Part shown: positions 6,636 through 12,721 of the stretch, piece by piece
Numbering within the stretch: position 1 is the stretch's first letter
How the letters are laid out: each line of letters starts with the position of its first letter
Origin: Burkholderiaceae bacterium
GTDB lineage: Bacteria > Pseudomonadota > Gammaproteobacteria > Burkholderiales > Burkholderiaceae
Assembly (NCBI GenBank): GCA_023253905.1
Contig: JALREG010000191.1
Location: 1-14,098 of the forward strand
Reading direction: 5' to 3'
DNA length: 14,098 nucleotides
Translations under genes and position numbers: made by a program
The notes under the pieces: model-generated
Database searches by the model: none
Seen by the model: only the letters and a program-made list of their open reading frames with translations
What the model was told of the DNA's origin: nothing

Positions 6636-6751
6636 GCGCCGGCACCCGCACGACGGCCTGAGGCGGCGGAACGCGTCCCCGCCCGCCCAGGCGCCCGGAT
6701 TTTCCGTCTGGCGATACACTGTCAGGCTCTGCCCAACGGAAGGAATCCGCC

Positions 6752-7447
6752 ATGATCAGGTTCTGGTACAACCTCGCACCCAATCCGATGAAGGTCGCGC
6801 TGCTGCTCGAGGAACTGGGTGTGGCCTATGAAGCGATTCCCGTCGACACCCGAAAGGGCGAGCAGCACACGGCCGACTTCAAGGCGATCAACCCGAATGC
6901 CAAGGTTCCGGCGATCGATGACTCAGGGACGGTGGTCTTCGACAGTAACGCGATCCTGCTCTGGCTCGCCGATAAACACGGGCGCTTCGTGAGTCGTGAT
7001 CCGGCATCGGCCGAGCGCGCGCAGACACTGTCCTGGCTCATGTTCATCGCAAGTGGGGTGGGCCCGTATTCTGGCCAAGCGGTCCATTTTCGGACCGCTG
7101 CACCCGAGCCCAGGGAATACGCGCTCAACCGCTATGATTTCGAGGCCCATCGCCATTGGGGAATCCTCAATACCCATCTCGCCTCGCGAACCTGGATGGT
7201 CGGTAACGACTACAGCATTGTCGACATGGCGTTCTGGGGCTGGGCCCGCATGGTGCCGTTCGTGCTCGATGACAAGGAGGCCTGGTCGCGCTACCCGCAT
7301 CTGAAGCGTCTGCTCGACGCGATCAATGCGCGGCCCGCTGCCGCCCGGGTCGAGGAGCTCCGCAAGCGCCACAGCTTCAAGACCGACATGGACGACGCCG
7401 CGCGCCGGGCCATGTTCCCCCAGAACGAGCGGCTCACCCAGCGCTGA
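6752..7447 (+). CDS. Glutathione S-transferase (Ure2p/YfcG-like)
   Basis: A 231-aa cytosolic two-domain GST. The N-terminal thioredoxin-fold domain (about 1-82) has WYNLAPNPMKVALLLEELG, then NPNAKVPAI with the cis-proline P53, and VFDSNAILLWLADK, where D64-S65 takes the place of the usual Glu-Ser pair that binds the glutathione gamma-glutamyl group. The helical C-terminal domain (about 90-220) includes the conserved capping motif YSIVDMAFWGW. The N-terminal PNPMKV resembles Ure2p/YfcG-type proteins, which often have disulfide-bond reductase or peroxidase activity, rather than the zeta class used as maleylpyruvate isomerase. ATG 6752 has GGAAGGA 7 nt upstream. It is probably the first gene of a pair with the flavoprotein 53 bp downstream. 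The substrate cannot be inferred. Confidence 0.9.
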   Translation: MIRFWYNLAPNPMKVALLLEELGVAYEAIPVDTRKGEQHTADFKAINPNAKVPAIDDSGTVVFDSNAILLWLADKHGRFVSRDPASAERAQTLSWLMFIASGVGPYSGQAVHFRTAAPEPREYALNRYDFEAHRHWGILNTHLASRTWMVGNDYSIVDMAFWGWARMVPFVLDDKEAWSRYPHLKRLLDAINARPAAARVEELRKRHSFKTDMDDAARRAMFPQNERLTQR

Positions 7448-7461
7448 ACAGAATGCGGTCG

Positions 7462-7482
7462 GGCACCGGGCTGCCCGGTGCC
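7462..7482 (+). promoter_or_regulatory. Strong hairpin between the GST and flavoprotein genes
   Basis: GGCACCGGG (7462-7470) and CCCGGTGCC (7474-7482) form a perfect 9-bp stem with a CTG loop in the 53-bp gap. No T-run follows, so full termination is unlikely. It may protect or separate the two parts of the message, or attenuate expression of the second gene. It lies 18 nt before ATG 7501 and does not cover the Shine-Dalgarno. Confidence 0.45.
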
Positions 7483-7500
7483 ATCTCAAGGGATCCCACC

Positions 7501-8073
7501 ATGAATTCACGTCCGCTGATCGTTGGCCTCGGTGGCACGATACGCGAGGGCTCAACCGCCGAGCGGGCGCTTCGGGCTGCACTCGCCCGCGCCGCGCATC
7601 TGGGTTGTGACACTGCATTGTTCGCAGGCGGGGCCTTGCCTGCAGAGATCTACGACCCCAGCAGCCCCGAACGCAGCGATCAGGCGCGGTCGATGGTTGA
7701 TGCGCTGCGACGGGCTGACGGCGTGATCATCGCAACGCCGGCCTACCACGGGAGCGTGTCGGGGCTGGTTAAAAACGCCATCGATTTCATCGAAGATCTG
7801 CGAGGCGACGAGCGGGTGTACCTGCAGGACCGGGCGGTGGGAACCATTGTGTGCGCTGACGGCCCCCAGGCCATGGGCGCAACGGTTGCGGCGTTGCGCG
7901 CCATCGTGCATTCACTGCGCGGATGGCCAACCCCCTATGCCGCCACCCTCAATTCGCGCCAGCGGCCGTTTGGTCAGGATGGACAGCCCTCCGACCCCGC
8001 CGCGGTACAGGCCTGCGAAGCGGTGGCCGATGATGTGGTGCGCTTTGCACGGCGGGGCGCGCCGGCGCAGTAA
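7501..8073 (+). CDS. NADPH-dependent FMN reductase family flavoprotein
   Basis: A 190-aa flavodoxin-like protein of the NADPH-dependent FMN reductase family (azobenzene reductase, ChrR/SsuE relatives), expected to bind FMN and reduce flavin, quinones or other acceptors with NAD(P)H in the cytosol. Visible marks are the phosphate loop GLGGTIREGST (9-19), IIATPAYHGSVSGLVKNAID (76-95), which holds the FMN isoalloxazine-binding loop and the conserved Lys-Asn, and CADGPQAMGATVAAL (118-132), the place of the second flavin-contact loop. ATG 7501 is preferred over ATG 7453: it has AAGGGA at 8 nt spacing, and the first beta strand (LIVGLGG) follows at once. A hairpin lies in the gap after the GST gene. 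It converges with the DUF2939 gene 6 bp away. It could supply reduced flavin to a monooxygenase; none is encoded here. Confidence 0.9.
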   Translation: MNSRPLIVGLGGTIREGSTAERALRAALARAAHLGCDTALFAGGALPAEIYDPSSPERSDQARSMVDALRRADGVIIATPAYHGSVSGLVKNAIDFIEDLRGDERVYLQDRAVGTIVCADGPQAMGATVAALRAIVHSLRGWPTPYAATLNSRQRPFGQDGQPSDPAAVQACEAVADDVVRFARRGAPAQ

Positions 8074-8079
8074 AGCACC

Positions 8080-8844
8080 TCAGCGGCCGCCGGCCAGACC
8101 AGGGGGCAACCGGACCGCGCACAATTTCCAGTCAAGCCATCCCCGCCGCTCAAACACCAGTCCAAATTCACTCGCTGGCGTGGCTGATGCCGGCGCCGCG
8201 GGGTCAGCGCGAGAGACCCACACAATCATCCTATCTGCCGAGGCGCGCTCCGGCCGCCATTTGAATCGTGCGGGTTCAGGGGCGCCGCCACCCTGCGCCG
8301 TACCGGGCGCTGACGCCCCACCCGGTGCAGAGCCAGGCGTAGACGCCCCACCCTGTGCAGTGCCGGACCCCGGTGCGGCCCCACCGCGCTGCGTACCGCC
8401 CCCGCTTCGCGCGGCGCCGCCCCCCTGTGCATCACCGCCCGCCCCGGGCGCAGCCCCGCGATCGCGCTCGCCTGCCGAGCGACCCGGCAAAACGAACTGA
8501 CCATCACGAATCGCCCGAATGAAAAATTCGGGTCGGACCATGACCTCGACCAGCTTGTCGACCAGCGCTGATGCGAGGACCGCTCCCAGCGTCGCCCCGG
8601 TCCGGCCGGCCTCGCCCAGCCCCGACGCCCCGTCGCGCAAACGCCCGACCAGAGCCGAGTTGATCTCGCCCTTGAGACTCTCCCGCAGACGGGGATAATC
8701 GATCACATCGCTCAGCGCCTGAGCGTCGTTACGCTCGGCGGCCGCCTTGGCCCGATTCAGCACCCACCAGGGCGAGAACCACCAGGCACCCACAGCCAAG
8801 CTTGCCGCGACCAACAGTACCACGATGAGGGCGCGCGCTTTCAT
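8080..8844 (-). CDS. DUF2939 family membrane-anchored protein with Gly/Ala-rich repeat insert
   Basis: A 254-aa protein of unknown function. Residues 1-22 form a signal anchor (MKARALIVVLLVAASLAVGAWW). The DUF2939 pattern follows: SPWWVLNRAKAAAERNDAQAL, VIDYPRLRESLKGEINSAL (about 48-65), then ALVDKLVEVMVRPEFF (93-108). The C-terminal part ends the domain with FGLVFERRGWLDWKLCAVRLP (227-247). Between these, residues about 120-190 are a low-complexity Gly/Ala/Ser/Pro/Gln insert with three decapeptide repeats at 161-190 (GTAQGGASTP, GSAPGGASAP, GTAQGGGAPE). The main domain is therefore probably split by an expanded linker. The likely location is the periplasmic side of the inner membrane. ATG 8844 has GGAG about 8 nt upstream; the longer reading to 8958 overlaps the VOC gene and is Gly/Pro/Trp-rich, so it is not preferred. 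It lies 34 bp after the VOC gene on the same strand. Confidence 0.82.
   Translation of the reverse strand: MKARALIVVLLVAASLAVGAWWFSPWWVLNRAKAAAERNDAQALSDVIDYPRLRESLKGEINSALVGRLRDGASGLGEAGRTGATLGAVLASALVDKLVEVMVRPEFFIRAIRDGQFVLPGRSAGERDRGAAPGAGGDAQGGGAARSGGGTQRGGAAPGSGTAQGGASTPGSAPGGASAPGTAQGGGAPEPARFKWRPERASADRMIVWVSRADPAAPASATPASEFGLVFERRGWLDWKLCAVRLPPGLAGGR
8275..8364 (-). repeat. Three 30-bp imperfect tandem repeats within the DUF2939 gene
   Basis: Three units of 30 bp lie in frame, encoding decapeptides of the form G-[ST]-A-[QP]-G-G-x-x-x-x. The centre and left-most copies on the minus strand share blocks such as GACGCCCCACCC (seen on the plus strand at 8312-8323 and 8342-8353). Weaker related units continue to about 8430. 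The unit length being a multiple of three keeps the frame during expansion or contraction. Confidence 0.7.
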
Positions 8845-8878
8845 CGGCTGCGCTCCGTGAACTCGGACGCACTGCGTT

Positions 8879-9433
8879 TCATTGGGCCACCCCCATCCGC
8901 TCGGCCATCCGCGCCCGCCAGCGTTCATGCGGCTCAAAGCCGGGCAGCGAACGGGCATGCGCCTCGAGTGTGCTCATCAGTGCCTCGTCACCCAGCGTGA
9001 GGTCAACCTGCTCGCGCATCGGCTGCGTGACATACCACGGCAGGTTGAAATACACCTCGATCCGGTTGCCTTCGGGGTCGCGCCCATAGACCGAGACCGC
9101 ATTGCCGTGCGTAATCGGAATCAACTCACGCGCACCGGCAGCGAGCAGCCGCTGGTAGGCGGCCTTGAGCGTGGCGAGACTATCGCAGCGAAAGGAAATC
9201 TGATTGATCGGATTGAACCCCGACTCAGCTGGACGGCCGGTAGCGAGCACCAGCTGGTGGTGCTCGTCGGGGTCGCGACTGAGAAAGACCAGATCGAACG
9301 GGCCGTTCGGGCCAGTGAGCTGGCCCCGATCGGTCACGGTGAACTCGAGCACCTCGGTATAGAAGCGCTCCATGTTGGCAATGTCGGTGACGAACATGCC
9401 GAAGTGCGCAAAGGTGAGACCAGGCCTGCTCAT
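8879..9433 (-). CDS. VOC superfamily protein (glyoxalase / extradiol dioxygenase fold)
   Basis: A 184-aa cytosolic protein with the paired beta-alpha-beta-beta-beta modules of the vicinal oxygen chelate superfamily. The first module has FAHFGMFVTDIANMERFYTEVL with possible metal ligand H10, then DEHHQLVLATGRP (H58/H59). The second has NQISFRCDSLATLKAAYQRLLAAGA and SVYGRDPEGNRIEVYFN, with E126 as a probable ligand. A C-terminal tail of about 50 residues follows. Members include glyoxalase I, fosfomycin resistance enzymes and extradiol (biphenyl-2,3-diol type) dioxygenases; this one most resembles the small dioxygenase-like group. ATG 9433 has AAGGAG 8 nt upstream. It diverges from the FAH-family gene, an arrangement that would fit a meta-cleavage type pathway (inference), and is followed by the DUF2939 gene. 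The substrate is unknown. Confidence 0.87.
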   Translation of the reverse strand: MSRPGLTFAHFGMFVTDIANMERFYTEVLEFTVTDRGQLTGPNGPFDLVFLSRDPDEHHQLVLATGRPAESGFNPINQISFRCDSLATLKAAYQRLLAAGARELIPITHGNAVSVYGRDPEGNRIEVYFNLPWYVTQPMREQVDLTLGDEALMSTLEAHARSLPGFEPHERWRARMAERMGVAQ

Positions 9434-9478
9434 ACAGATAGCTCCTTGGGTGGGCGCCTGCCGGATTCAGGAAGTCGT

Positions 9479-9507
9479 TTGACAGCAGGCCCGGGATGCA
9501 CTTTACT
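9479..9507 (+). promoter_or_regulatory. Sigma-70-like promoter for the FAH-family gene
   Basis: A perfect TTGACA (9479-9484) is followed after exactly 17 bp by TTTACT (9502-9507), four of six -10 matches. It is the best promoter in the window. Transcription would start near 9514, giving a leader of about 74 nt before TTG 9588. It lies in the 154-bp gap between the divergent VOC and FAH-family genes. No clear promoter was seen for the VOC direction. Confidence 0.55.
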
Positions 9508-9587
9508 CCGCGGCTGGCTGCGGCGGCAGCCCCTTCAACGGCTGTGCGATACGACATCGTCGGCCACTGTCCATCAGGGAGATTGAA

Positions 9588-10436
9588 TTGAAACTCGCCA
9601 GCTTCGTCCGCAACGGACAGAACAGTTACGGTGCAGTCGTCGGCGACGGCATTGTCGACCTCGGTGCGCTGCTCGGCAAGCGCTACGCTGATCTGAAGGC
9701 CCTGCTCGCGGCCGACGCGCTCGCCGAAGCGGCCCGGGCGATTGCAGGCCGCCAGGCCGACTGCGCGCTCTCTTCGGTGCAGATGCTGCCGGTCATTCCC
9801 AATCCCGGCAAAATCTGGTGCTGCGGTCTGAACTACGCCGACCATGTGCGCGAGACCCAGCGCGACTTCACCGAGCAGCCCACGTTTTTCCAGCGCTACG
9901 CCGACTCCCAGGTGGGCCACAACCAGCCGCTGCTTCGTCCGCGTGAGTCCATCCAGCTCGACTATGAAGCGGAGATTGCCGTCATCATCGGTAAGCCCGG
10001 CCGCCGGATTAGCCGCGAGCAGGCGGGCGCGCACGTGGCAGGCTATGCCTGCTACAACGACGGGAGCGTCCGCGACTGGCAGCGTCACACCTCGCAGTTC
10101 GCGCCGGGTAAGAATTTTTATCGCACCGGCGGTTTCGGCCCCTGGATGGTCACCGCCGACGAAATCCCGTTCGGTACGCTCATGACGCTCAGCGCCCGTC
10201 TGAACGGCCAGGAAATGCAGCGCGCCACCACCGATATGATGCTGCACGACATTGCACGCCAGATCGCCTATGTGTCCACCGTGGCACCGCTCGAAGCCGG
10301 CGACGTGATCGTGACCGGCACCCCTGGCGGTGTGGGCGCGCGCCGCACGCCTCCCGTCTGGATGAAGGACGGTGATGTGATCGAAATTGAAATTGATCGC
10401 GTAGGAGTCCTGCGTAACCCTATCGCGGTCGACTGA
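9588..10436 (+). CDS. Fumarylacetoacetate hydrolase (FAH) family enzyme, TTG start
   Basis: A 282-aa cytosolic enzyme of the FAH superfamily (acylpyruvate hydrolases, 2-hydroxyhepta-2,4-diene-1,7-dioate isomerases, fumarylpyruvate hydrolases, oxaloacetate decarboxylases). The N-terminal small domain starts MKLASFVRNG and includes the family's SYGAVVGDGIVDL. The catalytic domain starts near residue 70 with IPNPGKIWCCGLNYADHV (H86). Metal ligands appear as E127 and E129 in LDYEAEIAVIIG and D158 in YNDGSVRDWQ. The conserved GKNF (K175) and TGTPGGVG (243-250) are present. TTG 9588 is supported by AGGGAGA about 6 nt upstream and by MKLASF being the usual family beginning. Neighbours include a divergent VOC protein and, 5 kb away, a gentisate dioxygenase-like gene, which fits ring-cleavage product hydrolysis but does not prove it. 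Family confident; substrate unknown. Confidence 0.92.
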   Translation: MKLASFVRNGQNSYGAVVGDGIVDLGALLGKRYADLKALLAADALAEAARAIAGRQADCALSSVQMLPVIPNPGKIWCCGLNYADHVRETQRDFTEQPTFFQRYADSQVGHNQPLLRPRESIQLDYEAEIAVIIGKPGRRISREQAGAHVAGYACYNDGSVRDWQRHTSQFAPGKNFYRTGGFGPWMVTADEIPFGTLMTLSARLNGQEMQRATTDMMLHDIARQIAYVSTVAPLEAGDVIVTGTPGGVGARRTPPVWMKDGDVIEIEIDRVGVLRNPIAVD

Positions 10437-10445
10437 CCGTCCTCG

Positions 10446-10471
10446 CGCGGGCAGGCCGCTTATCGCCCGCG
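10446..10471 (+). terminator. Possible terminator hairpin after the FAH-family gene
   Basis: CGCGGGC (10446-10452) and GCCCGCG (10465-10471) pair as a 7-bp GC stem with a 12-nt loop, beginning 10 bp after the FAH-family stop. No T-run follows. It could be an imperfect terminator or simply part of the structured leader of the next gene. Confidence 0.3.
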
Positions 10472-10486
10472 TATCCCCTCGCCCCC

Positions 10487-10540
10487 GCTGTCCCGGGCCC
10501 AGGCACTGCCACGGGGCCCCGGGGCAGCCAACGACTGCCC
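10487..10540 (+). promoter_or_regulatory. Mutually exclusive hairpins before the MFS/spermidine synthase-like gene
   Basis: A long stem can form between GCTGTCCCGGGCCC (10487-10500) and the segment 10514-10528 (ending CCGGGGCAGC), with one bulged C and one G-U pair. The same GGGCAG (10522-10527) can instead pair with CTGCCC (10535-10540), which lies just 6 nt before ATG 10547. The two structures cannot coexist. This looks like an attenuator-type switch of ribosome access, but GC-rich DNA gives such pairings by chance too, and there is no U-run or known riboswitch motif. Confidence 0.3.
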
Positions 10541-10546
10541 ACCATC

Positions 10547-12637
10547 ATGGCCATTTACGCTGCGACGATTTTCGTCAGCGCCTTCATCCTGTTTCTGGTT
10601 CAACCCCTGATGGCCAAGCAGATCCTGCCGTGGTTCGGGGGATCGGCTGCAGTCTGGACCACCTGCATGGTGTTTTTTCAGGTGGCGCTGCTGGTGGGCT
10701 ATGCCTACGCCGACGCGAGCATTCGCTGGTTCAAGCCCCGCACCCAGGTGATCGTGCACGGCGCGCTGGTGGTCCTCAGTCTTGCGGCACTGCCCATCAT
10801 TCCCGATGCGGCCTGGAAACCGCTGGGGGACGAAGATCCCACCTGGCAGATTCTCGGCCTGCTGATCGCCACTATCGGTATGCCTTACCTGCTGCTCTCA
10901 ACCACCGGCCCGCTCGTTCAGGCCTGGTTTGCACGCAGCTTCCCGGATGGCACGGTCTACCGACTGTTTGCCTTATCCAACTTCGCCTCGCTCCTCGCGC
11001 TGGTGGGCTACCCCTTCCTGTTCGAGCCCTGGATTCCGACTCGCACCCAGACCTGGATCTGGAGTGGCGCTTATGGGCTCTTTGCCATTCTGGTGGTGGC
11101 GGCTGCGCTTCAATCGCTGCGACCCTCCGCGCGCTCCGGTACCGCCACCGCCCAACCCGACGGGCTGCCGGAAAAGGCCGGATCGAACGCCGATGCCGGC
11201 GCTCCGGCCTCCGCACCCGGGCAGATGCGGGCCGATGAGGGCTCGCCCCCAGGCGCCGCGCACCAGCTGTCGTGGCTCATCTTCTCGGCCCTCGGGTCCT
11301 ACCTGCTGCTTGGCATCTCGAACCACATCACCATCAATGTCGCATCCATCCCATTTCTCTGGCTGTTGCCGCTTACGCTTTATCTGATCACCTTCATCCT
11401 CTGCTTCGAAGGCCGGGGCTGGTACAGCCGCCGCGTGTTCGCGCTACCGCTCTTCGCGCTACTCGCCGCCATGGCGTGGGGGTTGCACGCCGAGGGGGAG
11501 GTGCTGCCCATCCTCATCGAAATTCCGCTCTACTCGGCAGGGCTCTTCGTCTGCTGCATGTTTGCCCACGGCGAGCTCGCAGCGATGCGGCCGGCCCCCC
11601 GCTGGCTCACGCGCTTCTATCTGATGCTATCGCTTGGCGGCGCGATCGGAGGACTCCTGGTCGGCATCGTGGCGCCCAAACTCTTCAGCGGCTACTGGGA
11701 AGTGGGCATCGGCCTGATCGCAACTGCACTGGCTGCGCTCTGGATCGTTCGGCAGGCTGCGATGGCGCTCCGCCTCACCGCGGTGGCGGTGGTGGGCATT
11801 TGTGCCGTGTATGTGTGGCTGTACGTCGATTCCATGGTGTCGGATGCGCGACTGATGTCGCGCAACTTCTATGGATCGCTGCGCGTGAAAGATGAAGGAT
11901 CGACCTCCGACCGCGATGCCTCGCGCAATCTGCTGCATGGCGTGATCCTGCATGGCAAGCAGTTCCTCGCCCCCGCGCGCCAGAATGAGCTCACCACCTA
12001 CTACGGGCCCACCTCAGGCGTGGGCCGTGCCATTGCCCTGCGGCAGCGGCAGGGCCCGGTCAAGGTCGGCGTGATCGGTCTGGGTACTGGCACGCTGGCG
12101 GCCTGGGGACGACCGGGGGATACGTTCCGATTCTACGAGCTCGACCCCGATGTGATCGAGGTCGCGAAAACCCATTACAGCTTCTTACGCGATTCGAAAG
12201 CCAGTATCGAAACGGTAACCGGCGACGCGCGCCTGCAGCTTGAGCGCGAACCCGTACAAGGCTTTGATGTGCTGGTGATCGATGCGTTCTCGAGCGATTC
12301 AATCCCCGTGCATCTGATCACCCGCGAGGCGCTTGCGGTCTACCTTCGGCAGTTGAAGCCCCAGGGAATCGTAGCCTTTCATGTCACCAACCGATTCCTG
12401 AAGCTCGCCCCGGTGGTGGCCGATCTCGCGCGTGAGGCCGGACTCCATGCCGTACGCGTGTTCGACCGTCCGGAGGGCGATACACCCTTCAACAATACCG
12501 ACTGGGTGCTGGTGTCTCGTAACCCGGCGCTCGACCGCGAGCCCGCGCTTCAAGGCGCCACCGCTGCGTTCGAGAAGATTCCGGGTTTACGCCCCTGGAC
12601 CGACGACTATTCCGCGCTATTCAGGGTCTTGAAGTAG
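10547..12637 (+). CDS. Fused MFS / spermidine synthase-like membrane protein
   Basis: A 696-aa protein with two parts. Residues about 1-190 and 241-430 are hydrophobic, with some 10-12 membrane segments in two bundles, parted by a Pro/Ala/Gly-rich linker (about 192-238). The C-terminal cytosolic part (about 440-690) is a Rossmann methyltransferase-like spermidine synthase domain: LLHGVILHGKQF (462-473), TTYYGPTSGVG (483-493), the SAM-site glycine motif GVIGLGTGTLA (508-518), acid E531 in YELDP, GDAR (D560), and DAFSSDSIPVHL (579-590) where true spermidine synthases have DSSDP. Fused MFS/spermidine synthase is a recognised protein class whose reaction is unproven; aminopropyl transfer or another transfer from (decarboxylated) SAM is inferred. 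ATG 10547 has no strong Shine-Dalgarno and sits behind competing hairpins. It converges on the GldG-like gene across a strong hairpin. Confidence 0.9.
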   Translation: MAIYAATIFVSAFILFLVQPLMAKQILPWFGGSAAVWTTCMVFFQVALLVGYAYADASIRWFKPRTQVIVHGALVVLSLAALPIIPDAAWKPLGDEDPTWQILGLLIATIGMPYLLLSTTGPLVQAWFARSFPDGTVYRLFALSNFASLLALVGYPFLFEPWIPTRTQTWIWSGAYGLFAILVVAAALQSLRPSARSGTATAQPDGLPEKAGSNADAGAPASAPGQMRADEGSPPGAAHQLSWLIFSALGSYLLLGISNHITINVASIPFLWLLPLTLYLITFILCFEGRGWYSRRVFALPLFALLAAMAWGLHAEGEVLPILIEIPLYSAGLFVCCMFAHGELAAMRPAPRWLTRFYLMLSLGGAIGGLLVGIVAPKLFSGYWEVGIGLIATALAALWIVRQAAMALRLTAVAVVGICAVYVWLYVDSMVSDARLMSRNFYGSLRVKDEGSTSDRDASRNLLHGVILHGKQFLAPARQNELTTYYGPTSGVGRAIALRQRQGPVKVGVIGLGTGTLAAWGRPGDTFRFYELDPDVIEVAKTHYSFLRDSKASIETVTGDARLQLEREPVQGFDVLVIDAFSSDSIPVHLITREALAVYLRQLKPQGIVAFHVTNRFLKLAPVVADLAREAGLHAVRVFDRPEGDTPFNNTDWVLVSRNPALDREPALQGATAAFEKIPGLRPWTDDYSALFRVLK

Positions 12638-12657
12638 CCAGCGCGCGCAGCCCGCTT

Positions 12658-12689
12658 CGCGACTGGCCGGACATCACCGGCCAGTCGCG
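12658..12689. terminator. 13-bp hairpin between convergent genes, probable bidirectional terminator
   Basis: CGCGACTGGCCGG (12658-12670) and CCGGCCAGTCGCG (12677-12689) are perfect complements around a 6-nt loop, making the strongest stem in the window. It lies 21 bp after the spermidine synthase-like stop and 32 bp after the GldG-like stop on the other strand, as expected of a shared terminator. Neither side has a convincing T-run. Confidence 0.6.
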
Positions 12690-12721
12690 CGAAACAATCG
12701 CACAGAAAACAGGAACCACCC

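Noticed and set aside
8281..8430. Repeated 30-bp units considered as a CRISPR-like or regulatory array
   Set aside because: Units are adjacent without spacers, imperfect, in frame and coding for a decapeptide repeat, so they are a protein-level tandem repeat.
7847..8500. Plus-strand Pro/Ala-rich 217-codon frame
   Set aside because: It begins inside the flavoprotein gene and then runs opposite the Gly/Ala repeats of the DUF2939 gene; the proline runs are the complement of glycine codons.
9225..10247. Minus-strand frame of 340 codons opposite the FAH-family gene
   Set aside because: Antisense to a confidently identified enzyme; part of it is also an out-of-frame reading of the VOC gene. No domain recognised.
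3192..10436. A single gentisate catabolic operon
   Set aside because: The candidate genes are on both strands in separate units, and the GST lacks zeta-class features; only a loose neighbourhood can be claimed.
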